DNA of 13,538 nucleotides from Bacilli bacterium (GTDB taxonomy: Bacteria > Bacillota_I > Bacilli_A > RF39 > UBA660), in the NCBI GenBank assembly GCA_016296435.1, contig JAEDJI010000020.1, positions 1-13,538 of the forward strand, written 5' to 3'. This document shows positions 7,253-13,005 of the stretch, piece by piece. The notes under the pieces were generated by a model, which ran no database searches, was not told where the DNA came from, and saw only the letters and a program-made list of their open reading frames with translations. The translations under genes and the position numbers were made by a program. Every line of letters begins with the position of its first letter. Position 1 is the first letter of the stretch.

Positions 7253-8509
7253 ATGGAATATAGAAAAATAGAAGAAGTATCTTATAATTTACATTTAATA
7301 AAAACAAATAAATTTAAGACACTTTTTTTTAAGGTTATTTTATCTGAAAAGTTAATTAAAGATGATATTACTATACGTAATCTTTTACTGGATAATTTGC
7401 TATCTTCTTCTTTGGATTATCCTACTATGAGGGATGTTAGTATTAAGAGACAGGATTTATATGGTGCTTCAATATCTATGGTTAGTCGTAGGATAGGTAA
7501 TCATGCTTTTATTGAGTATACTATGTCAATACTTAATCCTAGGTTTACTGAAGAGTCTATGCTTAAAGATTCAATAGAATTTTATAGTAATTTATTATAT
7601 AAACCTAATGTTAAGAATGGTTCTTTTGATGAAGAGTTATTTGAAATGTCTAAAGAGAATTTAAGAAAAGAAATATTGATGACTAATGAAAGACCTGATG
7701 TATATGGCTTTACAAGATTTAAAGAATGTATTGATAAGAATGCAGAATTTTCATATCATCAAAGTGGTTATTTACAAGATTTAGATTCTATTACTTCATC
7801 TTCTTTATATGAATATTATAATCATGTATTAGACAATGATATTTGTGATATATATGTAATTGGTGATTTTGATTTTAATGAGGTTGAACTTCTTATAAAA
7901 GATAATTTTAGGTTTAAGAATACTAAAAGAACAGATTCATATGAAATAGTTTTGTCTAATGATAGAAATAAAAAAGAAGTTATTGAGGATAGTTCTTTTA
8001 ATCAGAGTAAGTTGTTTATTGGGTTTAAATTAACAGATTTTAATCTTGATGATAAGAAATATGCTTTAATATTATTTAATATAATATTTGGAAATTCTCC
8101 TGAGTCAAGACTATTTAAAGAAGTACGTGAAGAAAAGTCTCTTGCGTATTCTATTACTTCTGCTTATAGAAGATTGGATAATTTTTATTATGTAAGTGCT
8201 GGTATATCATATAATAATTATGAAAAAGTGTTAAGTATAATTAAAAAATGTTTAGCGGATATTCAAAATAATGGTATTACTGATGAAGAATTAGATAAAG
8301 CAAAAGTTTTATATTTATCTATTTTAAATGATGCTATGGAATCTCCTTCATCAATTGTAGATTTATACTTTACTGAGTTATATTTTGGTAATGATAGTTT
8401 TGAAAAACAACTTAAGATGTCTCAAAGTATTACAAAAGAAGATATAATAAGAGTTGCTAATTTATTAAAAATAGATACAATTTATTTATTAAAAGAAGGT
8501 GTAAGATGA
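7253..8509 (+). CDS. ymfF: M16-family peptidase-like protein, YmfF type, without HxxEH
   Basis: This 418-residue protein has the two-lobe M16 (pitrilysin/processing peptidase) fold. The N-terminal lobe lacks the zinc motif HxxEH: the corresponding region reads LLLDNLLSSS (44-53). The C-terminal lobe retains the R/Y substrate-binding segment ESRLFKEVREEKSLAYS (284-300, with R292 and Y299). In known M16B pairs one subunit supplies zinc chemistry and the other this R/Y element. The downstream gene has HxxEH and overlaps by four bases, so the two probably form a heterodimer. ATG 7253 is preferred over an upstream in-frame ATG (7211) that lies inside deoD, because AGAGGTGG (7241-7248) precedes it. 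The order ftsK then M16 pair matches spoIIIE-ymfF-ymfH of Bacillus. The substrate is unknown. Confidence 0.88.
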   Translation: MEYRKIEEVSYNLHLIKTNKFKTLFFKVILSEKLIKDDITIRNLLLDNLLSSSLDYPTMRDVSIKRQDLYGASISMVSRRIGNHAFIEYTMSILNPRFTEESMLKDSIEFYSNLLYKPNVKNGSFDEELFEMSKENLRKEILMTNERPDVYGFTRFKECIDKNAEFSYHQSGYLQDLDSITSSSLYEYYNHVLDNDICDIYVIGDFDFNEVELLIKDNFRFKNTKRTDSYEIVLSNDRNKKEVIEDSSFNQSKLFIGFKLTDFNLDDKKYALILFNIIFGNSPESRLFKEVREEKSLAYSITSAYRRLDNFYYVSAGISYNNYEKVLSIIKKCLADIQNNGITDEELDKAKVLYLSILNDAMESPSSIVDLYFTELYFGNDSFEKQLKMSQSITKEDIIRVANLLKIDTIYLLKEGVR

Positions 8510-9789
8510 AAGAAATAAATATAAATAATTTTGATGAAAAGTTATATTATGAAAAACTAGATAATGGATTAGAAGTATTTATTCTACCTCTTAGTAATAC
8601 AAAGAGTTTCTATGTTAGTTTGTCAGTAAAGTTTGGCGGAATAAATCGTTTATTTAAAGTTAATGGTAAAGAATATACAGTTCCTACTGGTATAGCTCAT
8701 TTTTTGGAACATAAATTATTTGAAAGGGAAGAAAATCCATTTAATTTTTATTTAAAAAGTGGTACTGATGTAAATGCTTCGACTAATAATGATAATACTA
8801 CTTACTTCTTTTATGGAAATAGTAATTTTGATGATAATCTTAGGTATTTACTTAATTGGGTAACTCATTTTTCTATAACTAAAGAACAAGTTGAAAAAGA
8901 AAAAGGGATTATTTTAGAGGAGGCATCTATGTATAAGGATGTTCCAGATAGGATTTTATATGAAAAGTTATCACAAAATATTTATGTAAATCATCCATAT
9001 AAAGATAAAGTTATTGGTACTGATTCTGATATTAAAAGTATTACTAAAGAAGAATTAGAACTTTGTTATAATAGTTTTTATAGATTAGATAATATGTATT
9101 TAATAGCAGTAGGGGATATTAATAAAAATGATTTTATTAAAATAGTAAAAGAAGAATTAAAAGATTTTAAAAAACCAACTGATGAAGTAGAAGTAGTAGA
9201 AGCACATGAACCTGATATGGTGAATAAAGAATATGATGAAATAGAGTTACCAATTGAAGTAAATAAGCTTGCTATTGGTTATAAGATGAATAAGAATTTA
9301 TTTAAGGATTTAAATATTGATAGATATATGTTGGATTATTATATGCAAATGATTTTGAATATGGCATTTGGAGGGACTTCATTATTTGTTGAACAGTTAT
9401 ATTTAAAGAATATTATTTATTCTATTACTTATGAATTAGTTGATACAAATGAACATTATATATTTAATTTTTATGTTAATACTGATAAGAAAGATGAATT
9501 TTTAGATGAATTTTATAATTATATAAATAAGTTAGATCTTAATGAAAGTGATTTTAAAAGGATTATTAAACTTTGGGTAGCAAGTGAAGTTAGATTGATT
9601 GATCAAGTAGTAGCGTCTGCCAAAAATATATTATATGATTTGATTGGTTATGGGGAATTTAAAAATGATAAGATAAGTGATGTTAGGAGTTTGGATTATA
9701 ATACATTGCTTAGTGTTTATAAAAAGTTAGATTTTAGTAACAAGTGTATTGTAAATTTAAAAAGTAATAAAGAAAAAACAGTTGCATAA
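8506..9789 (+). CDS. ymfH: M16-family zinc metallopeptidase, YmfH type
   Basis: This is the catalytic partner of the preceding gene. The 427-residue M16 protein carries the inverted zinc motif HFLEH (H65, E68, H69) in TGIAHFLEHKLFE. The third ligand is probably E139 in KEKGIILEEASMYKD, about 70 residues on, as the family requires. NASTNNDNTTYFF (90-102) is the conserved strand after it. The second lobe (from about residue 235) is present. The start ATG overlaps the ymfF stop in ATGA, so the two are likely made in equal amounts. There is no signal peptide, so it acts in the cytoplasm. Homologues are peptide-degrading or processing enzymes, and the natural substrate here cannot be read from the sequence. 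The last codons lie in a terminator stem. Confidence 0.92.
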   Translation: MKEININNFDEKLYYEKLDNGLEVFILPLSNTKSFYVSLSVKFGGINRLFKVNGKEYTVPTGIAHFLEHKLFEREENPFNFYLKSGTDVNASTNNDNTTYFFYGNSNFDDNLRYLLNWVTHFSITKEQVEKEKGIILEEASMYKDVPDRILYEKLSQNIYVNHPYKDKVIGTDSDIKSITKEELELCYNSFYRLDNMYLIAVGDINKNDFIKIVKEELKDFKKPTDEVEVVEAHEPDMVNKEYDEIELPIEVNKLAIGYKMNKNLFKDLNIDRYMLDYYMQMILNMAFGGTSLFVEQLYLKNIIYSITYELVDTNEHYIFNFYVNTDKKDEFLDEFYNYINKLDLNESDFKRIIKLWVASEVRLIDQVVASAKNILYDLIGYGEFKNDKISDVRSLDYNTLLSVYKKLDFSNKCIVNLKSNKEKTVA

Positions 9790-9802
9790 CTTGTTTTTTT
9801 TT
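9773..9802 (+). terminator. Terminator overlapping the ymfH stop codon
   Basis: AAAAAACAGTT (9773-9783) pairs with AACTTGTTTTTT (9788-9799) with one bulged base, around the loop GCAT. Nine T follow the stem G (9794-9802). The ymfH stop TAA (9787-9789) lies at the loop and right-arm junction, so coding end and terminator are the same DNA. Confidence 0.7.
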
Positions 9803-9810
9803 GATATTAT
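9782..9810 (+). promoter_or_regulatory. Promoter of the acidic membrane protein, overlapping the terminator
   Basis: Extended -10 TGATATTAT (9802-9810; hexamer TATTAT 9805-9810) lies directly behind the T-tract. Seventeen bases upstream is TTGCAT (9782-9787), a weak -35 inside the terminator hairpin. Transcription would start near 9817, giving a leader of about 19 bases with AAGGAG (9822-9827). Confidence 0.45.
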
Positions 9811-9835
9811 ATAAATATAGTAAGGAGTGTTGGCA

Positions 9836-10180
9836 ATGGATATAGAGATTTTTATTAAATTTCCAGGGATTTTGATTACTATTGGAGCATTTTTGCTTTT
9901 AATATCAATTATAATTGGATTTATTGCATATAAGAAGGATAAAAATTTAATTGGAGCGGGTTCGTTAAGTGATAGTGTATTATCTATTGATGAGATTGAT
10001 GATGAAAAGCCACCAATAGAAAATGTAGGAAAAATAGAAATAGAAGAGCCTAAAGAAGAGGATGAAGAAACATTTACATTCCCTAAGGAGGAAGAAATTG
10101 AAGATATTAAGACAGAACAAATTCCAATTATTAACCAAACAAGTATTGAAAATATTGAAGAAGATATCGAAGTGTTATAG
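9836..10180 (+). CDS. Small single-pass membrane protein with acidic tail
   Basis: I do not recognise this 114-residue protein. One strong membrane helix covers about residues 9-32 (PGILITIGAFLLLISIIIGF in its core), followed by AYKKDKN. By the positive-inside rule the N-terminus faces out and the tail stays in the cytoplasm. The tail (40-114) is very rich in Glu, Asp and Ile, with few basic residues, and is probably disordered. ATG 9836 is chosen because AAGGAG (9822-9827) is eight bases ahead. GTG 9827 and TTG 9830 lie on or too close to that site. It is probably monocistronic, between two terminators. A scaffold or anchor at the membrane is possible, but nothing in the sequence names a function. 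Confidence 0.75.
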   Translation: MDIEIFIKFPGILITIGAFLLLISIIIGFIAYKKDKNLIGAGSLSDSVLSIDEIDDEKPPIENVGKIEIEEPKEEDEETFTFPKEEEIEDIKTEQIPIINQTSIENIEEDIEVL

Positions 10181-10191
10181 ATATCTTTTTT
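10161..10191 (+). terminator. Terminator overlapping the end of the acidic membrane protein gene
   Basis: AAGATATC (10161-10168) pairs perfectly with GATATCTT (10180-10187) around an 11-base loop that contains most of the stop codon (TAG 10178-10180). Six T (10186-10191) follow. The last residues of the protein are encoded by the stem. Confidence 0.7.
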
Positions 10192-10218
10192 CATAATTTT
10201 ATTTTTTCTTAATATAAT
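10190..10218 (+). promoter_or_regulatory. Promoter of spoVS
   Basis: A perfect TATAAT (10213-10218) lies 17 bases after TTCATA (10190-10195, 4 of 6 matches to TTGACA). The -35 touches the T-tract of the preceding terminator. The ribosome binding site GAAAGGA (10231-10237) is 11 bases before the ATG. Confidence 0.5.
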
Positions 10219-10248
10219 TTAATATAAAAAGAAAGGAATGATAAAATT

Positions 10249-10509
10249 ATGGATATACTTAAAGTATCATCAAAATCAAATCCTAATTCAGTTGCGGGAG
10301 CATTAACAAATGTATTTCGCGATAAAGGAGTAGTAGAAATACAAGCAATTGGAGCGGGAGCACTTAATCAAGCAATAAAGGCAATAGCAATAGCAAGAGG
10401 CTTTGTAGCACCAAGTGGAACTAATTTAGTGTGTATACCTGCCTTTAGTGATATTACAATAGATGGAGAAGAAAGGACTGCTATTAAATTGATTGTGGAG
10501 GCTAAATAG
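10249..10509 (+). CDS. spoVS: Stage V sporulation protein S
   Basis: The protein is 86 residues, exactly the length of B. subtilis SpoVS, and nearly superimposable on it as I recall that sequence. It opens MDILKVSSKSNPNSVAGAL and contains EIQAIGAGALNQAIKAIAIA (30-49), RGFVAPSG (50-57) and the ending IDGEERTAIKLIVEAK. SpoVS is a small Alba-like putative nucleic-acid-binding protein needed for coat assembly and septation timing in Bacillus. Close homologues also occur in bacteria that do not form spores, so its presence alone does not prove sporulation. It has its own promoter and terminator, consistent with independent, probably strong, expression. Nothing is missing compared with the family. 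Confidence 0.97.
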   Translation: MDILKVSSKSNPNSVAGALTNVFRDKGVVEIQAIGAGALNQAIKAIAIARGFVAPSGTNLVCIPAFSDITIDGEERTAIKLIVEAK

Positions 10510-10519
10510 TCTCTTTTTT
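10497..10519 (+). terminator. Terminator overlapping the spoVS stop codon
   Basis: GGAGGCT (10497-10503) pairs with AGTCTCT (10508-10514), with two G-T wobbles, around the loop AAAT. Six T (10514-10519) follow. The stop TAG (10507-10509) sits in the loop and right arm. Confidence 0.65.
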
Positions 10520-10527
10520 GTACTTGA

Positions 10528-10559
10528 AAAATATAATACAATATTAGTTATTATATTTT
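10528..10559 (+). repeat. AT-only inverted repeat between spoVS and ylbD
   Basis: AAAATATAATA (10528-10538) is repeated inverted as TATTATATTTT (10549-10559), 11 of 11 bases, with a 10-base spacer. The left arm contains a TATAAT (10532-10537). It could be an operator over a promoter or an RNA hairpin. No T-tract follows, so it is not a standard terminator. Confidence 0.4.
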
Positions 10560-10583
10560 AGTAAAAGTTATGAAAGTATTGAA

Positions 10584-10604
10584 TATAATTTATTAGGTGA
10601 TATT
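10584..10604 (+). promoter_or_regulatory. Candidate -10 and ribosome binding site of ylbD-ylbE
   Basis: TATAAT (10584-10589) is followed almost at once by TTAGGTGAT and the ylbD ATG at 10605. No good -35 is visible. An alternative TATAAT lies at 10532-10537, inside an inverted repeat, and would give a leader of about 60 bases. Confidence 0.35.
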
Positions 10605-10961
10605 ATGCCTTTAAGTGATTTTAAATCTTTTGTAAGAGAAAGACCGAGTCTTGCAAATTATGTAAATAAAAATGAAATGACTTGGCAAAAATTTTATGAA
10701 ATGTATGAATTATATGGCGCTAATAATAGTATTTGGGATAATTATTTATCTACCACTAGTGCTAGTAGTTCGTCTACTTCAATTAAAGATATGTTGGGAA
10801 TGTTTAAAAATGTGAATATGAATGATTTACAGGAAGGTATTAATTCGTTGCAAAAGGGAATAGGTTATATTCAAGATATGGTTAAATCAAAAACAAAAGA
10901 TATACCGGTTAGAAAGTCAAGTTATGAACCGCGTCCTATGTATAGGCATTTTGATGATTGA
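10605..10961 (+). CDS. ylbD: YlbD-like protein (putative coat-protein family)
   Basis: The 118-residue protein matches the B. subtilis YlbD family as I recall it. It has an N-terminal segment of the form FKSFVRERPSLANYV (6-20), then TWQKFYEMYELYG (26-38) and IWDNY (43-47), corresponding to the family's QEFYEDW...LG...W block. A Ser/Thr-rich linker (49-60) leads to an amphipathic helical region with LQEGINSLQKGIGYIQDMV (75-93) and a basic, Pro/Arg-containing tail. YlbD is annotated as a putative spore coat protein, but its molecular role is not settled. It overlaps a YlbE-like gene by one base, the same order as in Bacillus, which strengthens both assignments. It lacks a signal peptide and membrane segment. 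Confidence 0.75.
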   Translation: MPLSDFKSFVRERPSLANYVNKNEMTWQKFYEMYELYGANNSIWDNYLSTTSASSSSTSIKDMLGMFKNVNMNDLQEGINSLQKGIGYIQDMVKSKTKDIPVRKSSYEPRPMYRHFDD

Positions 10962-11182
10962 TGAATTTGTATACTCAGTATAGAATTAGAAATAATGCTA
11001 ATAGTTTAAGATATTTAAGAGAAAATTCTAATTGGTATAAGTATTTAAATAGAAATAGTTCTTATATAAAATCATTTGAACAAGAGATGAGACAAAGATA
11101 TAAATTAACAACAAAGGATAAAGTAGATAAATTAGTAGATAGTTTGGATACTGTTTCTCAATTACTAGATATACTTTCTTGA
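10961..11182 (+). CDS. ylbE: YlbE-like small protein
   Basis: The 73-residue protein resembles B. subtilis YlbE. The family core Lx(F/Y)LRExPxWYRxLxRNP...L..FE is seen here as LRYLRENSNWYKYLNRN (16-32) followed by IKSFEQEMRQRYKLTT (36-51), ahead of a C-terminal helix. No function is known. The ATG shares one base with the ylbD stop (TGATG). TTG at 10958 is an alternative start that would add one residue. No strong ribosome binding site is seen, consistent with translational coupling to ylbD. The last codons and the stop form part of a terminator stem and of the next promoter. Confidence 0.75.
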   Translation: MNLYTQYRIRNNANSLRYLRENSNWYKYLNRNSSYIKSFEQEMRQRYKLTTKDKVDKLVDSLDTVSQLLDILS

Positions 11183-11195
11183 TATATCTTTTTTT
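11167..11195 (+). terminator. Terminator overlapping the ylbE stop codon
   Basis: AGATATA (11167-11173) pairs perfectly with TATATCT (11183-11189) around a 9-base loop that contains the ylbE stop (TGA 11180-11182). Seven T (11189-11195) follow. Confidence 0.65.
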
Positions 11196-11207
11196 CTGTG
11201 ATAAAAT
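11179..11207 (+). promoter_or_regulatory. Sigma-A-like promoter of the small pilin gene, inside the terminator
   Basis: TTGATA (11179-11184, 5 of 6 matches to TTGACA) is 17 bases before TAAAAT (11202-11207), which is preceded by TGA, making an extended -10. The -35 lies across the ylbE stop and the terminator right arm, and the T-tract fills the spacer. Transcription would begin near 11214. Confidence 0.65.
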
Positions 11208-11227
11208 ACTTATAGTAGGTGATTGTA

Positions 11228-11398
11228 ATGAATAATAAAGGTTTTGCTATTACAACAATGGTTTATGCTTTGGTTATACTTCTTAGTATGTCTATGTTTT
11301 TAGTGCTTAATATTTTAGATAATAATTATAATGATAATAAGGAATTGGTTAATAGTATTCAAGAAGAACTTGATGAATGTTTAAAAACTGGATGTTAA
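11228..11398 (+). CDS. Small pilin-like protein (56 residues)
   Basis: This short ORF is supported by AGTAGGTGATT (11214-11224) before the ATG, a good promoter, and a pilin-type start. It begins MNNKGFAITTMVYALVILLS, with a short basic leader ending in Lys-Gly before Phe and then one hydrophobic helix (about 6-30). That is the layout of class III signal peptides cut by prepilin peptidase. The usual Glu at position +5 of the mature protein is Thr here. The rest is a 26-residue polar, acidic tail with two cysteines, C51 and C56, at the very end. The next gene begins MKKNNKGFTLIELL, so the two resemble a minor and a major pilin. A truncated pseudopilin or an initiation or tip component is likely. 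A plain single-pass membrane peptide cannot be excluded. Confidence 0.7.
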   Translation: MNNKGFAITTMVYALVILLSMSMFLVLNILDNNYNDNKELVNSIQEELDECLKTGC

Positions 11399-11422
11399 AT
11401 TATGTAAAAAAGTTTAAAACTA

Positions 11423-11477
11423 TTTACAAACTATTTTCAAAATGATATACTAGAATCATAAGAAAATAATTAGGAGG
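11423..11477 (+). promoter_or_regulatory. Strong promoter and ribosome binding site of the major pilin
   Basis: TTTACA (11423-11428, 5 of 6) is exactly 17 bases before TATACT (11446-11451, 5 of 6), which carries an extended TGA. Transcription would begin near 11458. TAGGAGG (11471-11477) is a near-perfect ribosome binding site six bases before ATG 11484. This is the best promoter plus ribosome binding site in the window and suggests high expression. Confidence 0.8.
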
Positions 11478-11483
11478 ATTAAA

Positions 11484-12056
11484 ATGAAAAAAAATAACAA
11501 AGGTTTTACCTTAATTGAATTGCTAGCAGTAATTGTAATATTAGCTATCTTAGTAGCAGTAGCTATACCAAGTGTTACTAAATATTTAAATGATGCACGT
11601 AAAGGTTCTATTCAAAATGAAGCAGCTGAATTAGTTACAGCAGCAAGAACTTATATTGTTGCAAATAATATCACTAAGTCAGGAAACTTTGTTTTCAATA
11701 TCGGTGCCGATAAAGATAATAAATCTGCTACATGGTATGCTGAGCCAGCAACTGGTAGTGCTAATAGTACTGGTGTTACAATTGAGAATGTAGTTCAAAA
11801 AAACTTAATAAAAAGCCCATACGGTAATGATTATAATGTTGCTTTTGTAAGAGTACAAACAACTGCTATTGCGGGTAAACCAGGAGAATTTAATACTGAA
11901 TTTAAACTTTATTTAAATGATTCTGTGTACTGCTTTAATGGTGTAGAAGAAAGTGAATTAAATAAAGATGAAAATCTTTCTGTAGAATGTACAAAGTATA
12001 CTACTAATCCAACAACTTCTGCTTTACCTAGTGCTAGTCCATCTACAGGTAATTAA
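11484..12056 (+). CDS. Type IV pilin-like protein with class III signal
   Basis: The 190-residue protein starts MKKNNKGFTLIELLAVIVIL. Prepilin peptidase should cut after G7, leaving F8 as residue 1, and E12 is the conserved Glu at +5. The hydrophobic helix (8-30) continues into an amphipathic helix (31-60). A globular domain follows with the only two cysteines, C150 and C169, probably a disulphide, and the chain ends in a Thr/Ser/Pro tail (NPTTSALPSASPSTGN) that could be glycosylated. Length exceeds that of ComGC (about 100), so a major pilin of a pilus or a large pseudopilin is more likely. The gene uses more balanced codons than its neighbours and has a strong promoter, suggesting abundance. 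No ATPase, platform protein or prepilin peptidase gene is in the window. Confidence 0.88.
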   Translation: MKKNNKGFTLIELLAVIVILAILVAVAIPSVTKYLNDARKGSIQNEAAELVTAARTYIVANNITKSGNFVFNIGADKDNKSATWYAEPATGSANSTGVTIENVVQKNLIKSPYGNDYNVAFVRVQTTAIAGKPGEFNTEFKLYLNDSVYCFNGVEESELNKDENLSVECTKYTTNPTTSALPSASPSTGN

Positions 12057-12068
12057 TAAAATTAATTT

Positions 12069-12097
12069 AAAAGATGTCTTAATTGATGTCTTTTTTT
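12069..12097 (+). terminator. Terminator after the pilin gene
   Basis: AAAAGATGTC (12069-12078) pairs with GATGTCTTTT (12085-12094), 10 bp with two adjacent G-T wobbles, around the loop TTAATT. Seven T (12091-12097) follow. It lies 12 bases after the pilin stop. Confidence 0.7.
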
Positions 12098-12107
12098 GTG
12101 GTATAAT
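12079..12107 (+). promoter_or_regulatory. Extended -10 promoter of nfo, overlapping the terminator
   Basis: TGGTATAAT (12099-12107) is an extended -10 with a perfect TATAAT. TTAATT (12079-12084), 17 bases upstream, is a poor -35 and forms the terminator loop. The leader is about 14 bases and carries AGGATGGTGAT (12113-12123). Confidence 0.55.
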
Positions 12108-12126
12108 TAAATAGGATGGTGATAAT

Positions 12127-13005
12127 ATGCTAATAATAGGTTCACATGTATCTTTTAAAAAAGATACGCAATTGCTTGGTTCTTTAAAAGAGGCTTTATC
12201 TTATGGAGAAAATACATTTATGTTTTATACTGGTGCTCCACAAAATACTAATAGGTTGCCTCTTGATGATGAATTGACTAATATGGCTCTTGATATGATG
12301 AGGAAAAATAATATAGATAAAAATAATGTTATTGTACATGCCCCTTATATAGTTAATCTTGCTAATACAGATAAACTTGATTATTCAATACCTTTTTTAA
12401 TCGAAGAGTGTAAACGTTGTGAGAAGTTATCAATGAACAAATTGGTTCTTCACCCAGGTTCTCATGTTGGTTTAGGTATTGATACTGGGATTGACAATAT
12501 TATATTTGCTCTTAATAAGGTATTATCTAATACTAATATAACAATACTTCTTGAAACTATGGCTGGAAAAGGTAGTGAAATAGGTAGTAACTTTAATGAA
12601 ATAAAAAGAATTATTGAGGGTGTTAAGTTTAAAGATAAAATTGGGATATGTCTTGATACTTGTCATTTATCTGATGCAGGATATGATCTTTCTAATTTTG
12701 ATAATATACTCGATGAATTAGAGAGATTGGATTTATTTAAATATTTAGGTTGTATTCATATTAATGATAGTAAGAATAGTATGGGATCTAGAAAAGATAG
12801 ACATGAAAATATTGGATATGGTTATATTGGTTTTACTAATATAATTAATATTATATATAATGATAGATTAAGTTCTATTCCAAAGATACTTGAAACACCT
12901 TATATTGGATTGTATCCTCCATATAAGTTTGAAATAGAGATGATTAGAAATAAGAAGTTTAATGATAATTTACCTTCTTTAGTTGAGGAGTATTATGAAA
13001 AGTAA
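12127..13005 (+). CDS. nfo: Endonuclease IV (AP endonuclease)
   Basis: Nfo incises DNA 5' to abasic sites in base excision repair and uses three zinc ions in a TIM barrel. The 292-residue length is standard. Nine candidate zinc ligands can be read in family positions: H71, H109 (LHPGSH), E143 (LETMAGKGSE), D177 and H180 (CLDTCHLSDAGYD), H211 (HINDSKN), D224 and H226 (RKDRHENIG), and E256 (LETP). All are intact, so the enzyme should be active. The start has the ribosome binding site AGGATGGTGAT, and the gene has its own promoter after the pilin terminator. The downstream HD gene starts within its last codons. Confidence 0.97.
   Translation: MLIIGSHVSFKKDTQLLGSLKEALSYGENTFMFYTGAPQNTNRLPLDDELTNMALDMMRKNNIDKNNVIVHAPYIVNLANTDKLDYSIPFLIEECKRCEKLSMNKLVLHPGSHVGLGIDTGIDNIIFALNKVLSNTNITILLETMAGKGSEIGSNFNEIKRIIEGVKFKDKIGICLDTCHLSDAGYDLSNFDNILDELERLDLFKYLGCIHINDSKNSMGSRKDRHENIGYGYIGFTNIINIIYNDRLSSIPKILETPYIGLYPPYKFEIEMIRNKKFNDNLPSLVEEYYEK

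Noticed and set aside
6289..7307. Two short minus-strand open frames at 6289-6549 and 7083-7307
   Set aside because: They are antisense to ftsK and to the deoD/ymfF junction, have no start signals, and have unconvincing products.
7253..8509. ymfF as a decayed peptidase because HxxEH is missing
   Set aside because: The frame is intact, the R/Y segment is conserved and an HxxEH partner overlaps it. This is the normal two-subunit M16 arrangement.
9757..10194. Minus-strand open frame opposite the acidic membrane protein
   Set aside because: Its Ser/Ile-rich product mirrors the Glu/Asp-rich + strand gene. The + strand frame has the ribosome binding site, promoter and terminator.
11399..11422. 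Terminator between the two pilin genes
   Set aside because: AGTTTAAAACT (11411-11421) can pair only with itself with almost no loop, and no T-tract follows, so read-through from the small gene into the pilin is likely.
11484..12056. Calling the pilin comGC
   Set aside because: It is almost twice the usual ComGC length and no other comG genes are adjacent.
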